Positions 33,329 through 45,510 of a DNA stretch of 64,000 bases are shown piece after piece. The position numbers were made by a program, and so were the translations under genes. The first letter of the stretch is position 1. Each line of letters starts with the position of its first letter. The stretch is taken from assembly GCA_038503075.1 (NCBI GenBank), contig JBCAML010000018.1, positions 868,001 to 932,000 on the forward strand, read 5' to 3'. Origin of the DNA: Gyromitra esculenta (lineage: Eukaryota; Ascomycota; Pezizomycetes; Pezizales; Discinaceae). The notes under the pieces were generated by a model. The model was not told the origin of the DNA and did not search any database. It worked only from the letters and a program-made list of their open reading frames with translations.

Positions 33329-35041
33329 TCACCCTTCAGAGATGTTTCTTAGAAAGCTAGAGAAAAGTCTCATAGGCTCCAAGATTACAACCTCGATGAC
33401 TCTTGCTACGAATTGCGCTGATTTGAAGATAAGCAGCAATGCCCAAATCAAAATAAAGACATTCCAAGAATGCTTTAATATTTCTAAGAAGAGGCTACGT
33501 TCTCTAGTTGCAATATCCAAATTATTACAAGTGTCATCCCATACATCCCCAGTGCTGCTGGGCGGTGTGGGTGGGAACAAAATGTCAAGCTCATGTGGGT
33601 GGCGGACCAAGTTGGTATTAACAAGATCAAAGCTCACGCCCGCAGTAGGCCGAATTGGGCACGCCCAGCTTGCCGGCCTTGTCTTTGTCTGTGGGCTTGG
33701 TATCCCCATCTCTACCAACGGTGATGTTCCTTGGGCCGACGGCGTCGAATTTTGATGAATTACCCCCGTGCCCGTCTCGAAAAATAGTTCTGAGCCCTGC
33801 TGAAGATGGGGGCTCCAGTCTCTGTCCCATTTCGGCAGTGGCAAAGATGAGGGGGTTTCTTCGATAACAGGATATAGAGGATGTCCGTGATGAGCTTGGT
33901 AGATGGATGTGGATGTAGGTCGTTCTGGGCGATGCTGGGATGTGGATGGTATATTTCTCTGATTGTCGTCGGTGACACTGGCGGGGGCGGTACTTCGGCG
34001 GCGAATCTGATATTGGGATTGTAACAAGTTTTGAGGATTCAGACTGTGGTCTAGTGGTTGTTGCTGGGGTTGATTGTGTATTGGAAGGGAAATAGCATTG
34101 AGGACATTCACCCCTTTTCCTAAACTGTCCGCTCCTAAAAAAGTGTTTGGTGTCTCTTTCTCCTGCGCCCCATCGTTCGCATCCTGAGTTAATTTCAGAG
34201 ATTTTCTCGAGGTTCTCTGCTGGTGGAGGCTTTCGTCTCCATTTGGTTCGACGCCCTTTTGCTTTTTGTATCGACCAAAGGGTGTTAGTTTTGGCGAATC
34301 ATCTCTAGAGGTGTCTCTTTCTCTTGTTGCTCTCTCGAGTGTTTCGACTCCTTCCACCGTCATTCCAGGATTTGAAGTTGGCTGTGGTTTGTATGCAGAG
34401 GGCATACGAGGCAACGAATTCTCGCTTGCGTCTTCAAAATAGCAATACTGTCTCCGTTGCTCTGAGGTCCAATCAGGCACAGAGCGGCTTGGCCTTAGCG
34501 GATGTTCTTGGACTGGAGTACCGGGTTTGCTAAGAATATGTTGGCTATTTCTCGCCGAGGTAACGCCGGAATCAGTAGGAGTAGGGATGCCCGTGAATAC
34601 GTTTGAATGCTTGGGTAGCCTGTCCTCCCTCCACAGCCGTGTAGAAGGAGGAAGCATCGAGGCTACAATATTCGAAGACTTCCCAGGAACGAGGGAGGAT
34701 GCTGATCGGGGGAGGATCACGAAAGAGAGATCTTTCTCCTTTTCCTTTGATTTCCCCCTTTTCTGTCTCTCATTTTTGGAGTGGGTGGTAAGACGGGGGT
34801 CCAGAGTATCATCAATTCTGGGGCCTTTGTTGGAGAACGAGGCCCGAAGGCTGCTGAGAAAGCCACCTCCGCGGTGAGTCATTTTGGGATTTTTAGACCA
34901 CTCATGCTCTTGAAGACGGGGATCGAGGTTAAATACTATAGCAACACCGTCATTGCTCATGACACCATCCATCCCAGGTATTGGGATGGGTGGAAGGGGA
35001 TCGAGAGGGGGCTTTTTACTGCAGTGGAATTTGAGAGGCAT
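33329..35041 (-). CDS. Hypothetical protein, disordered with one C-terminal TM helix
   Basis: Unrecognised single-exon gene of 570 aa. The first ~500 residues are low-complexity and rich in Ser, Pro, Arg and Gln (for example KNERQKRGKSKEKEKD near residue 95, TERDTSRDDSPKLTPFGRYK-type basic/proline stretches), with several possible TP/SP phosphorylation sites. A single hydrophobic segment (VFILIWALLLIF, about residues 535-546) near the C-terminus is followed by an amphipathic stretch (SAQFVARVIEVVIL), suggesting a tail-anchored or single-pass membrane protein facing the cytosol. The long uninterrupted frame, with codon use like its neighbours, argues it is real. No domain assigned; start at 35041 is the first ATG of the frame. 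Confidence 0.7.
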   Translation of the reverse strand: MPLKFHCSKKPPLDPLPPIPIPGMDGVMSNDGVAIVFNLDPRLQEHEWSKNPKMTHRGGGFLSSLRASFSNKGPRIDDTLDPRLTTHSKNERQKRGKSKEKEKDLSFVILPRSASSLVPGKSSNIVASMLPPSTRLWREDRLPKHSNVFTGIPTPTDSGVTSARNSQHILSKPGTPVQEHPLRPSRSVPDWTSEQRRQYCYFEDASENSLPRMPSAYKPQPTSNPGMTVEGVETLERATRERDTSRDDSPKLTPFGRYKKQKGVEPNGDESLHQQRTSRKSLKLTQDANDGAQEKETPNTFLGADSLGKGVNVLNAISLPIHNQPQQQPLDHSLNPQNLLQSQYQIRRRSTAPASVTDDNQRNIPSTSQHRPERPTSTSIYQAHHGHPLYPVIEETPSSLPLPKWDRDWSPHLQQGSELFFETGTGVIHQNSTPSAQGTSPLVEMGIPSPQTKTRPASWACPIRPTAGVSFDLVNTNLVRHPHELDILFPPTPPSSTGDVWDDTCNNLDIATRERSLFLEILKHSWNVFILIWALLLIFKSAQFVARVIEVVILEPMRLFSSFLRNISEG

Positions 35042-35702
35042 CGGTGGGAGGGGGTGATGTAAGGGATGATGTGGTATGATGATGCAAGAGAATGTGGGAT
35101 ATCACGCGAATCTTGAAAGTTTGAAGGTTGGCGTAACGCTTGATGACATTGTTTTCCTTCGTAGGAATTAAAATTCTCCTGGAAAGAGCCGACTCCGTAT
35201 AGCTCACAGTATGCAGTTAACTTGGTAATACGTACATCCAAGAACCCAAGGGCTTAGAGGCAAATTCCAACATACCAATGGGTTTGAGAACTATTGGAAT
35301 GTTGAGAAAGTATGAAAGGACTATAGTGAGCTAGAAAAGGTTATGCTTGGGTGGGTTTACTCTCCGTGAAGTTAGAATGTAAGCGGGAAGTTCCGTTCTC
35401 AAAAGTAAGTTATCCGCTGAGCCGCGATTGATAAGCGATAAGAAAAGCGAATCAAAAAAAAGATCCCAACGGAGAATGTAGTAATTTTGATGGGCAAAAG
35501 CAGCCGTGTTCTCCACAAACAATGTTCAAAAGTACATGCAGTAGTGGTAGTTGAAATAGGATCCGTAATAGGGCTAAATATGGAAAAGAATTTACGAAGG
35601 AGAAATAAAAGAGAAAGAATCTTCAATCCACCCATCATTGGGAAGATATAATTAACTTTTCTTGTAAAGCTACAAACAATTAGGGGTGCGAATAAACCCA
35701 CC
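35042..35702. other. Intergenic region, tandem minus-strand genes
   Basis: Promoter of the hypothetical gene and 3' end of LEU1. AT-rich with no supported ORF or repeat. Confidence 0.4.
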
Positions 35703-38233
35703 TCACCAATCGGTAATTTCCTTTTCTTCGCCCCTATTTGTACTTGGTACCTTCACTGCTTGAATCCTAACCGGTCCATCTCCCTTCCTCCGAGCTAAAT
35801 ATCCACTTCCATCCAACCACGACCACTCTAAACTCCTCTTCTTTTCGAACTCTGTAATTTTCGCATCTAACTGGAGCGTCAACCCGATATCATCTAAGCC
35901 GTTGACTAAGCAATGCTTCCTAAATCTATCAATCTGGAATTGTGCCAACTCCACACCCTCAGCGTTACGTATGACCTGGTTTGGCAAGTCCACCTCAACT
36001 TCCTTGCCAGCCTCGGCCTCTTTTGCGATGCGTGCCAACGCATCGGGGTCCTCGACGGGGATCGGGAGCATGCCGTTCTTGAACGTGTTGTTGAAAAAGA
36101 TATCCGCGAAAGATGGGGCAATGATGCACTTGATCCCAAAATCTAATAGTGCCCAAGGAGCGTGTTCTCTACTGCTACCACATCCAAAGTTAGGTCCAGT
36201 GACGACGAGGATCTTCGCACGCCTGTAAGGCTCTTTATTGAGAACAAAGTTCGGGTTCTCGGTGCCATCAGGATTGAAGCGGAGCTGGTAAAACAAAGCG
36301 GAACCTAGGCCAGTCCTTTTAATGGTTTTCAAGAATTGCTTGGGGATGATAGCGTCCGTGTCAACATTCGCAATCGGCATCGGGGCAGCGACTCCCTTCA
36401 AGGTCTCGAACTTTGGCATCCCACCGATGGTATCAACTGGGGTTGACGCATTTGTAGCCTCTCCGTCAGTAGGAATATCATCGAGCTTATCCAAATCTTC
36501 ATCAGTGATGGGGTCTTTATGCTCCGCCTGTATAGGAATTTTCGGCGAGCCGTGCTCTTTCTCTGGCTCGGTGCTCCCGGGAGCAAACTTTCTCACATCT
36601 GCCAACTTGCCAGTGATTGCTGCGGCGGCAGCCATAGCAGGCGACATGAGATGAGTACGCCCACCAGCACCTTGTCTGCCCTCAAAGTTACGATTGCTGG
36701 TACTCGCGCAGCGCTCTTGAGGAGATAGGATATCTGGATTCATTCCTAGGCACATGCTGCATCCTGCTTCTCTCCACTCAAATCCGGCATCAATGAAAAC
36801 CTGATCAAGGCCTTCCCGCTCTGCCTGTTTCTTTATGAGTCCCGAGCCGGGGACAACCATGGCCCTCATGATATTTGAAGCGATTTTCTTACCCTTGACA
36901 ACCTTGGCTGCAGCACGGATATCCTCGATACGGGAGTTGGTACAGGAGCCGATAAAGACTTTGTCCACCACAATATCTTGCATCAAGGTGTTAGCCTCGA
37001 GACCCATGTACTCGAGAGCACGAACAACGCCTGCCTTCTTTACGGGATCCGTAAAGTCGTTTGGATCAGGGACCTTTCCCGTGATAGGGACAACGTCCTG
37101 AGGAGATGTGCCCCACGAAACTGTCGGGATGATTTCTTTCGATTCAATATATACTTCCGTGTCCCATTTCGCCTCAGGATCCGACTTTAAGGAACGCCAG
37201 TACTTGAGTGCTCGGTGCCACTCCGGTGAATCATATTTTGGCGCTAAGGGCTTTCCTTTGAGATACTCGAAGGTGGTGTCGTCTGGTGCAATTAATCCAG
37301 CCCTCGCACCGCCCTCAATCGACATATTACATACTGACATCCTCGCTTCCATACTGAGTGCTCTGATTGTCGATCCGCAGAACTCGATGACACTCCCGTT
37401 GCCTCCAGCTGTGCCTATCTTTCCAATGATATGTAGAATGACGTCCTTGCTCGTCACGCCTGACAGCAGTGGTCCATCAACCTGAATTTTCATATTTTTG
37501 CTCTTCCCGGTAATAAGGGTCTGAGTAGCAAGAACATGCTCAACCTCTGAAGTCCCAATGCCAAAAGCAAGGGCGCCGAATGCGCCATGCGTAGAGGTGT
37601 GTGAGTCCCCACAGACAACTGTGGTGCCGGGGAGGGTGAAGCCTTGTTCGGGGCCAACAATGTGAACGATGCCTTGACGCTTATCTCCGAGGCCAAAGTA
37701 GGCGAGGCCGAAAGCTTGGACGTTTTCTTCAAGCGTAAGGCATTGTGTACGAGAATCGGCTTCCTCGATGAAAGTTTTGGCGTTTCTATAGTTTGCACGG
37801 GAGGAGGTAGGAATATTCTGGGAGGCAGAGAGCAGTGTTAATGTTTTTGAAAGAGCTATCACTGAATGGGGGATGGGTTCATACATGATCTACAGTTGCC
37901 AGAGTACAGTCTGGCCGCCTGACTTTTCGGCCTGCGTTCCTGAGACCCTCAAAGGCTTGCTGTAAAATACGATGTCAAAATTATTTTTTATAAGATACTT
38001 ATGAAAATCTTAGTATAACAGGTAGGGCTAACCGGTGAAGTAACCTCGTGGACGAGATGTCTATGGGAATCACATCGTTAGAACAAGTGCCGCAAACGCC
38101 GAAATAAATTGATATAAATGAGTAAATAGAAGTGGAAATCCCACCTGTCAATGTAGATGGTCTGATCTTGAATCAAATGGTCGGCATATATTTTGTCATA
38201 CAAAGTAGAAGGTGCTTTTTCCACGGACGGCAT
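35703..38233 (-). CDS. LEU1: 3-isopropylmalate dehydratase (Leu1)
   Basis: Isomerises 2- to 3-isopropylmalate in leucine biosynthesis (cytosolic 4Fe-4S aconitase-family enzyme). Four exons on the minus strand: 38233-38145, 38060-38033, 37959-37885 and 37817-35703, 768 aa. It begins [20 protein letters not shown], then [10 protein letters not shown] and [17 protein letters not shown] with TVDH. Catalytic and cluster-binding blocks: [33 protein letters not shown], and [10 protein letters not shown] (two cluster cysteines). The fungal single-chain form is shown by the fused small (swivel) domain after the linker: [30 protein letters not shown]. Two of the first introns are short; exon 2 is 28 bases. 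Start is supported by the family's usual N-terminus. Confidence 0.95.
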
Positions 38234-38704
38234 TTTGGGCAGCAGCAGTAGTGGTAATGGTAATGGTTGTGTTTTGTTTTGAAGAAAGGGGAACGCAAAG
38301 CAAGTAGCCGGTCAAGAAGCTCTTATGTACCTGTTCACGGGGAATCGCTGTGGGGGTGGGGAGGAGAGAATTTACGACCCCTCACTCGTATCGGATTACG
38401 GCGTCGTGGCAGTGGTAGTTTCGTATGCTAGGAAGGTCATATATATACATGAGCGCTTTACATGTAATTGTAAGACAGGTACATGTGCTCTACATGTACT
38501 TTCCCTCTCCCTTCCTTCCTGCCCCACCTGTGAGCACCGGCATTGCTAGAGCCAAGAATTAGTGATTGTGTTTCCAACTCCCCTCATTCAACAAGATTGC
38601 CAGGGCTTACCCCGCCATACACTCCGATAAGCTACTACGTGAGGTGTAGAGCATACTCTACATAACTAATCTGCTTCCGTCCACACTACCATCTACCATC
38701 CTGT
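38234..38704. promoter_or_regulatory. Divergent promoter LEU1/CobW-type GTPase
   Basis: 470 bases between two divergent starts, with two TACATGTA palindromes (near 38459 and 38493). I did not find a clear Leu3 site (CCGGNNCCGG) by eye. Confidence 0.5.
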
Positions 38705-40410
38705 ATGGGAATACCCACAACTCGAAAGGAAGGAAAAGGAAGGAAAAGAAACAGGGATAAAAGACAAAAGGCAGAAGACAGGATGAGTCTCGATTTCGAC
38801 GAAGATGGGGAAGAGGTCCCTATTTTAGTGGGATCTAGTGATACTCAGCAAGGGGAAGCAATCGGGAGGACACCTATTACGATTGTCACGGGATATCTCG
38901 GTGCTGGAAGTATGTCTGAGCCCCTGTCCTGTTCAAAATTCTGGAGCAAATGCGTACTAGGTTTGAGAACTAATTTTTTCTTTGTTTTCTTTTTTCTTTC
39001 GTATGGATAGAAACGACGTTGCTGAATTATATTCTTACTGAGCAGCACTCGAAAAAGATCGCTGTAATTCTGAATGGCGTGTTGCCCCTCCCCCCCATTT
39101 CCCTTCAGCATAGAAAACTCATAGACTTCAAGCTAACCAACCAATCAATATCAGAGTTTGGTGATTGTGAGTACATGTATTCATGGATATTTTCTAATTT
39201 TATAAAGCGCATTCATTGGTTAATTATGAAATTTTTTTCTTCTTTTTCTCGAGCAGCCGTGGATATCGAAAAATCTCTGACCGTCCAGGTGGATGGTCAA
39301 CAAGTTGAAGAGTGGTTGGAACTAGCTAATGGGTGTAAGTCTATGCCCCCATTGATTTATTCCGCCCCTGTATTTCGTGATCGGTGCGTGATCGGTTTAC
39401 TAATGACCCGTCGCTGAAACCTAGGTATTTGTTGCTCTGTAAAGTACTTATCATGCTAGACCTTGATTATTCAAACCGATTCCCGGTGGAGCAAATGGCT
39501 TACGCGTTTTCTTAGGGATACTGGTGTGGCTGCAATTGAAAATCTCATGGAGCGCCGCGGAAATTTCGATTACATCCTTCTGGAAACGACCGGCCTAGCA
39601 GACCCTGGCAACATTGCACCGCTCTTTTGGCTCGATAAAGGTCTCGGTTCCTCCATTTTCCTAGATGGTATCGTCACCCTGGTTGACGCGGCAAATATCC
39701 ACCGCTCTCTTGATGACAAGGCAACACTTCTCGGGAATCGAATGGAGGAAAAGCAAATAACCACAGCGCACCTGCAAATCTCGCATGCAGATGTTATTGT
39801 GGTGAACAAAGCTGATTTGGTAACGCAAGAGCAGTTGGAGGAAGTCAGGAGCAGGATCGTGGGGATAAATGGGTTAGCGAGGATCTTAGTTACGGAAAGG
39901 GGGAAGGTTGAAGGTTTGGAAGGATGGTTGCTAGATCTAAAAGCTTATGAAGATGTTGGCACCCTAAAGACAAACGTCAAGTCGACTCTTGACCCCGTAA
40001 GTTCCTCGGAGCATTTAATTGGAAGTCTAGGGAGCTATGGCTTATTCGACTGACAGACCATCTCGACAATTTCGCTTGGATTACCCGTGTTAGATCAAAG
40101 AAGGCTGGATCTATTAGATGCGTGGATACGTTCTTTGCTCTGGGAGGGCGAGATTCCGCTTCCATCAGCGCGATTGCAAGTGGACAAGGAAAGGCCATCA
40201 ACACTCGAAATACACAGGCTGAAGGGAAGAGTAGCTATGAAAACCGGGAAACAGCAGTTGATACAAGGTGTCAGGGAAGTTTTCGAGATCTTTGATGGTC
40301 CGAGTCAAGAGGGGTTGGGTCATGTGGACGGAAAACTCGTGCTGATAGGACGGGGTTTGAAAGATGTGGATTTGAAGGAAAGTTTAGACTGGTTTATATC
40401 ACAAGATTAA
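38705..40410 (+). CDS. CobW/Zng1-type zinc metallochaperone GTPase
   Basis: G3E-family GTPase (COG0523; yeast YNR029C, human ZNG1) that hands zinc to client enzymes such as methionine aminopeptidase. Seven exons: 38705-38909, 39011-39076, 39155-39166, 39257-39334, 39425-39443, 39516-39996 and 40057-40410, 404 aa. Exons join Walker A GYLGAGKTTLLNYIL, KIAVILNEFGD (conserved Glu), the metal-binding GCICCSVKD, Walker B-like LLETTGLADPGNIAPLFW, and the guanine-specific VVNKADLV. The C-terminal domain contains EIHRLKGRV and ends WFISQD. The NEFGD glutamate requires an apparent GC donor at 39077, and exon 3 is only 12 bases. The N-terminus has a charged start and VPILVG, reminiscent of but lacking the Cys of the client-binding motif. 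A later ATG (38783) is an alternative start. Confidence 0.87.
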
Positions 40411-42481
40411 GACGAAGGTTAAGGTTGAACGACGAGCTATATAAATGGATGGAAACTCCAACAAAAAAATACTTTGCTTCTAAAAAGCAACGAACGACGC
40501 GATATGGCGTTTGGAGCTCGCCTGTTGGAGCTTGGGTGCCGCTGCACTCAGGGCTGACCTGCGCTCCATGTTGCGATCTTGCATGGATCATCGTTGATTG
40601 CGGCGGGTGCGGGGCACTTCAAAAGTAGAATGACATGAAGAGGTAAAGCACTCCAGAATACTCTCTCGTATCCTCATGGCGTTTTTAAAACGGGCTACCT
40701 CTGCATCCCATATAAAATAGCTAGGTTCAGGGCAGTTTGTGTGGGATGCAGGCCTGGACCGTTTTAAAAACGTCACGAGAATACGAGTACATAAAGTATG
40801 CGATCCTACAGCCGCATTGTATTATGCCCTAGTAGACACTCATACTGCCGACTGGTCCGCGGATGAGGCATTTGGAATCGAACCCGAAGTTAAAGATGAG
40901 CCTGAGGAGATTTATACCTACCCTAGGGTCACTACAACTATCTTGATGACGAGAGTAATTTTTATTTAGACGAGATACTGCGTATTTCATCTGCCGTATC
41001 GCAATGAAAGAGCACTTTCCTGGCCATCCAGTTTTTCTGAGGCTTTTCTTTTTTTTTTTCCTTTCCGATCTATTTCTTTTCCCTCTCCACATAGCTTTAT
41101 GGGATTAAATATAAGGCCAAGGCTTCAGTTAGTTTATTACCGATATCGATAACCGCGTATGGCCAAATCGAGAGCAGGCAACCAACTCGTAGGCCTACTA
41201 CACCAGATTGACTCCAGTCCTACATGTAGGGGGGTCCCAAGACAAAGTACCTAGTGGTCAAATGTTCGATTAATAATGAAACATGAGGGTGGTTCAGTTG
41301 GAGAAGAAACATCTGAGTACAACTGAGTTGATAAACCAACGAATTTGGTCAGCATGAGCTTCACCAGAGCCCAATGCCAAACCGCACCAACAAGGAAAAT
41401 GTCCAGATGATACATGTATTTAAATAAAGTACATGTACATGATGTATTGACGGCCAGCTATGGGGTCTGCCGTCTTCTTCTCTCACTCACTCCAGTAGCC
41501 CAGGCCTGTACCCCACCACCCACGCAACCCAGCAAGAACCACTGTATCCACTGTCAAATGCTCAGTGCCCACTACCAAGCACTCTTTTGCTCCGTCGCTT
41601 CCATGTTCTAGGACCTGTCGGTCAGCTCGTCAGTCTGAACGGAAAGGAAAGTAGAACCAAACAAACCCAATCAGAACAGCTACAGATCCTAATGCACCTT
41701 CCATTGTGGTGATTTTCTTTTCCTTCGTTTTTTTCCCTCCCCCTTCCCCATCTGCCAATTCCCACATTGCTGCTGTTGCTGCGTGCGTACTTTTGCTCGG
41801 GCTCCGACTGCTTTCTCGCTCCCTGCAATACAATTCCTACATCCTAATTCATACAACTCAGCCAGCCCACAGCATCCCCGTTCTCCGCTTCCCGATAGTA
41901 TACCTTTTCTCTCACTCCCTACTTGCTCCTACATCTCCGTCTCGTCTCCGACAGCCCCCCCGTGGTTCTTGCCACAAACAATATATCGTTCCTGCTAATT
42001 CGGCCTACCGCTGCTTGCAACCATTATTCCCTCTGACTACCCGTTAGCCACTGCTTGCTGCAGGTCATATACTACGCGATACAGTACACTTATCATCCTT
42101 CACACACCCCTCACGCAGTAATCCAAATACCGAACCTAGCGAAATCCCCCCCTCCACACGCATCCCCCAACTCATCCCACCCCTCTTTGTCGTGCCCTAT
42201 CCTCACGCCCACTCACGCTCACGCGCCCTACTGAAACTCACCTGACCCGAGCGCGACGTCCGTCTGAAATTCCTTTCCGTCCCACTTCCTCTCCTTTCCA
42301 CGTCACCCATCTACTCCTTCGTCTCGTTTCCCTCCGGTGAATAGGGAGAGAATTATCGGATTCGAAAAATCAAAATCAAAATCAATCAATTTATCAATTC
42401 CTGATAATCGTTTCCTTTCAACGATAATTTGCAGCTACCCTTAGACGGAACATAAACCCTTATCGGAATACCTCAACAGCA
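40411..42481. other. Intergenic region / long leader of Yrb2-like gene
   Basis: Contains a family E TIR element (40661-40787), TACATGTA at about 41222, 41411 and 41430, and about 700 bases of pyrimidine- and C-rich sequence (41450-42330) typical of a fungal promoter/5' leader. An acidic frame around 40800-40968 is too short to call. Confidence 0.5.
40661..40787. mobile_element. TIR element family E, copy 2
   Basis: 127 bases bounded by TA. Termini CTCTCTCGTATCCTC / CTCGTATTCTCGTGACG lead into CGTTTTTAAAACGG in both arms, as in the copy at 10707. Non-coding centre differs. Confidence 0.75.
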
Positions 42482-44640
42482 ATGACGAAGGGCGGGGTGA
42501 CAACCAATGCGTTAGACGCAGAGCCGCTTCCCCCTATATCCCCACCATCGCACTCGGATTCACTCGCCAACAACGGCACAGGAAGCCATGACACTGCCAA
42601 CGGCCAGGATACAAGTGACACGGCCAAAGCGGTCGAGAGCTCTGAGGACGATGACGCGAAATCTACGTCTAGCGAACAGGACAACGAGCGTGTCAGGGAG
42701 AAGCTGAAGAAGACTTCTATTGCCAATGTTCGGTCTGACTCTTCTCTTGCGTGCGAACACAGGGAGAAAGTAGACACCCCACAAAGCACGACTGTGTCAG
42801 AGACAGATCAGGATATGAGCGATGATAAAGAAGATGAGACTCGACGACGGAGGAAGAGGAGCTTTGACGAAACTGACGGTGATGGCGATGGGGATAGTGG
42901 TGGCAACAAAGATCAGCATTCTCGGCATAGAGTTCATGAGAGGAAAAGGAGTAGAGAAATCTCAGAGGATGATATGGCTAGGGCTGCTAAAGCTCTCAAT
43001 AGGGTCAAGACTCCACCTACACATCCCGAAGAAGATGAGGTCATGTCCCAGAGTGAAGAAACGAGCTCGTCAATGACCAGCCCGCGGAAATTGGAAAGGA
43101 AGAGGGGTAGAGGTGGATTTGATGATGATGAAAAGGATAAGGAGGTGGATCCCAAAAAGAAGATCTCTAGGAAGGAGGAAGAGTGGCAAAGGGCGATCGA
43201 GAAGAGTGCTCCATCCGCTAGTAGAGGTATGACAAGCATCAGTGTTTCTACCAACGATTTATCCAATGGAAAGGATGCCGTCAATACAGAACCTATCATC
43301 GTGAAGCCTGCAGAGGGAGAGGTAAACGCTTGACACTAAAGATGCCAGTGATATTCATTGGCAACGTTCTCTGCAGGATGCTAATCGAATGTAGCAGCTT
43401 CCCTCGAATAGTGGATTTGCGAACATATCAGTAAAATCACCTTTTGCCACAGCAGGTGCCGGTGCCAAACCACTTTTTGGACCTGGAACGAGCACCTCGG
43501 ATCTCTTCAAGAACTCAAAGTTTGGTACTCTGTCTTCATCTTCGTCATCTCCGTTCACTTCCGCATCACCATTTAGTGCTTTGTCTCAGTCCGGTACTTC
43601 GAGTCCCTTCGGTGTCGGTGGATTGGGTGGTGGCAATAAGATTAAGCCTACTGGGTTTGGGGGTGGTTTTGGCGCATACGGCTCCTCTGGGTTCGGAGCA
43701 CTTGCTTCAAAGGTGGATGTCATTTCCTCGGCGCCGAAGTTGACGAAACCGGTTGGCGGTATTACGGTTAAACCATTCGGATCTCCTGATGATGAAGAAC
43801 GAAATACGGATGACGAAGACGATGAGGGAAGCGACGGGGATACCGAGGAAAAGCGAGAAGATACCGCGACCGAAGAGAAGAAAGAAGTCTTCACAGAGCA
43901 GGAGGGTGAGTGCAATCACTTCCCGCTTTTCCAATATTTAGTAGGGTGCTCGCAGCCGCAAAAAGTGTTTGTCCTTTTAATAGTTTTATTTTAGTGGCCT
44001 TTGGAATAGCTTCAAGGGAAGGTTACTAAAAGGACTGCAAAAAGACTGAACTTTTTGCGAGCGTGAACCCGCTAAACACTTATTTTTATTTTTGTCAAAT
44101 TCTAACTTCTGACAGTCGTGACTGGAGAGGAAAACGAGACTACCATCTTTAAATGTCCTGGCAAAATATTTTTCTTCGACAAGGAAAACAAACAGTGGAA
44201 GGAGCGAGGCCGAGGAACACTCAAACTCAATAGATCTATTCCATTTTCCACAAGGGGACAAGGAGACGAAGAAGATCTGAAAACAGGGGAGGGAGCCAAG
44301 CAGAAAGATAGTGCTAGGTTAATAATGCGGACAGAGGGCACTTACCTTGTTGTACTGAACGTACCAATATACAAGGGCATGAAATTCGGGGGAGATATAA
44401 ATGGAGGCGTGCCCACAACTAATCAATTGCAGTTTATGACTTTGGAAAATGGAAAGCCCGTAAACATGATTATCAAGGTATGATAGTCTGGTCTCCTTGC
44501 TCTTCATTTTGTAGCTGGTGGATAAGTAGCTAATCATTAATGGGGAATTCGTTTCTTTTTGTGAGTAGTGCAAATCAGTGGTAATTGCGAAGGAACTCCA
44601 GAAACATGTTAGTGATCTCCAGCAGGAGCTATTCACATAG
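42482..44640 (+). CDS. YRB2: Yrb2/RanBP3-type Ran-binding nuclear export cofactor
   Basis: Nuclear protein that binds Ran-GTP and assists Crm1-dependent export. Four exons: 42482-43321, 43395-43905, 44116-44477 and 44569-44640, 594 aa. The first half is charged and Ser-rich with basic nuclear-localisation-like patches (RRRRKRSFDE near residue 122, HERKRSRE near 152). A Gly/Phe/Ser-rich central stretch with FG-like repeats (PFGVGGLGGG, GFGGGFGAYGSSGFGA) follows. The C-terminal Ran-binding domain is recognisable: VVTGEENETTIFKCPGKIFFFD, KQWKERGRGTLKLN, ARLIMRTEGTYLVVLNVPI, ending IIKCKSVVIAKELQKHVSDL. The third intron carries a palindromic segment. Nup2-type nucleoporins have similar domains, but the single RanBD and domain order fit Yrb2 better. 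Confidence 0.83.
43947..44068. repeat. Intronic inverted repeat
   Basis: GCTCGCA...CAAAAAGTGTTTGTCCTTTTAATAG-like left arm is partly inverted at the right (AAAAGGACTGCAAAAAGACTG, TTTTTGCGAGCG) within the second intron of the Yrb2-like gene. Could be a decayed TIR element; TA ends were not clear. Confidence 0.4.
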
Positions 44641-45510
44641 TTGGTCTGGGTGTCTTGTCATCCCGGTTTTCTGTCGCAATTCTCCTTTGTTAAAAAAGAA
44701 TATATTACGGGATCTTTTTCACTTCTCAAATATTAAAACTCACTAAGAGTTTCCTGTCTATCGCCTTCCCTGCCGTCTTCATGGAGTAGGATAGGCTTAG
44801 GTGGGGGTATACAGCTTTTTGTTACCTGGCCTTTATTTCTATGTCAAAACAATGTTTTATATTTGGCCCCGCTTTCCCAAGCAAACCTCTTATATCTACT
44901 ACTACCCGTATTCGGTTTCTGGGTCACTTACTTCCCAGAGGTGATCGTTTGGAACTGTGTCATATCCTTCCCAATCTTGCTTTTTTTTTTTTGTTGCTTC
45001 GTAGATTGACTACTAAAAACGCTCTGCGCATATCTGAATTGGCATGATGGTAGCTGAAAGATAGCTTTTTTTCTAACTTTATTTTGGAGAGGTATTTTTA
45101 TGTCTGCTCGAATATTTCTTGGATTTTGCATAGGTTGCTTAATTTTCATTCCCCTACCGCTCTTTTCTGTACAGTCTCGAGATATTTTCTAGCTTTTAGT
45201 TTCGATTTCTATGGGTGTTTTTCGGGGTGTTTGTCTACCGATGATTTTTGGCCGGTTTCTTTGATGTTGCTAATTTTTTAATGTGTTGATGAAAAAGAAT
45301 TGGTCTTAGACGTTCTTTTCCTTAAAAAATTTCTTCTAGGGCGATAGTGATAGGGAAATGTTAATAGAGAATCTCTCATAAACTGGCGGTCATAGACGTT
45401 CGCAATAAATAACAAGGGGATTTTCTTTAAAGAACTTATGTCAGGTCCTAGATCGGTGATAACTTGTTTTTATCGATTTACATGTAGCTATACCTTAAGA
45501 CCATCATGTA

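Noticed and set aside
33213..33755. Plus-strand ORF of 180 codons
   Set aside because: Antisense to the hypothetical 570-aa gene; no domain features.
35902..37485. Several plus-strand ORFs
   Set aside because: Antisense shadows of the LEU1 coding exon.
38234..38704. Leu3 binding site upstream of LEU1
   Set aside because: No CCGGnnCCGG or close match seen by eye.
40739..40969. Short plus-strand acidic ORF (ADEAFGIEPEVKDEPEEIY)
   Set aside because: Begins inside a TIR element, 76 codons and no homologous motif; likely chance or a tiny remnant.
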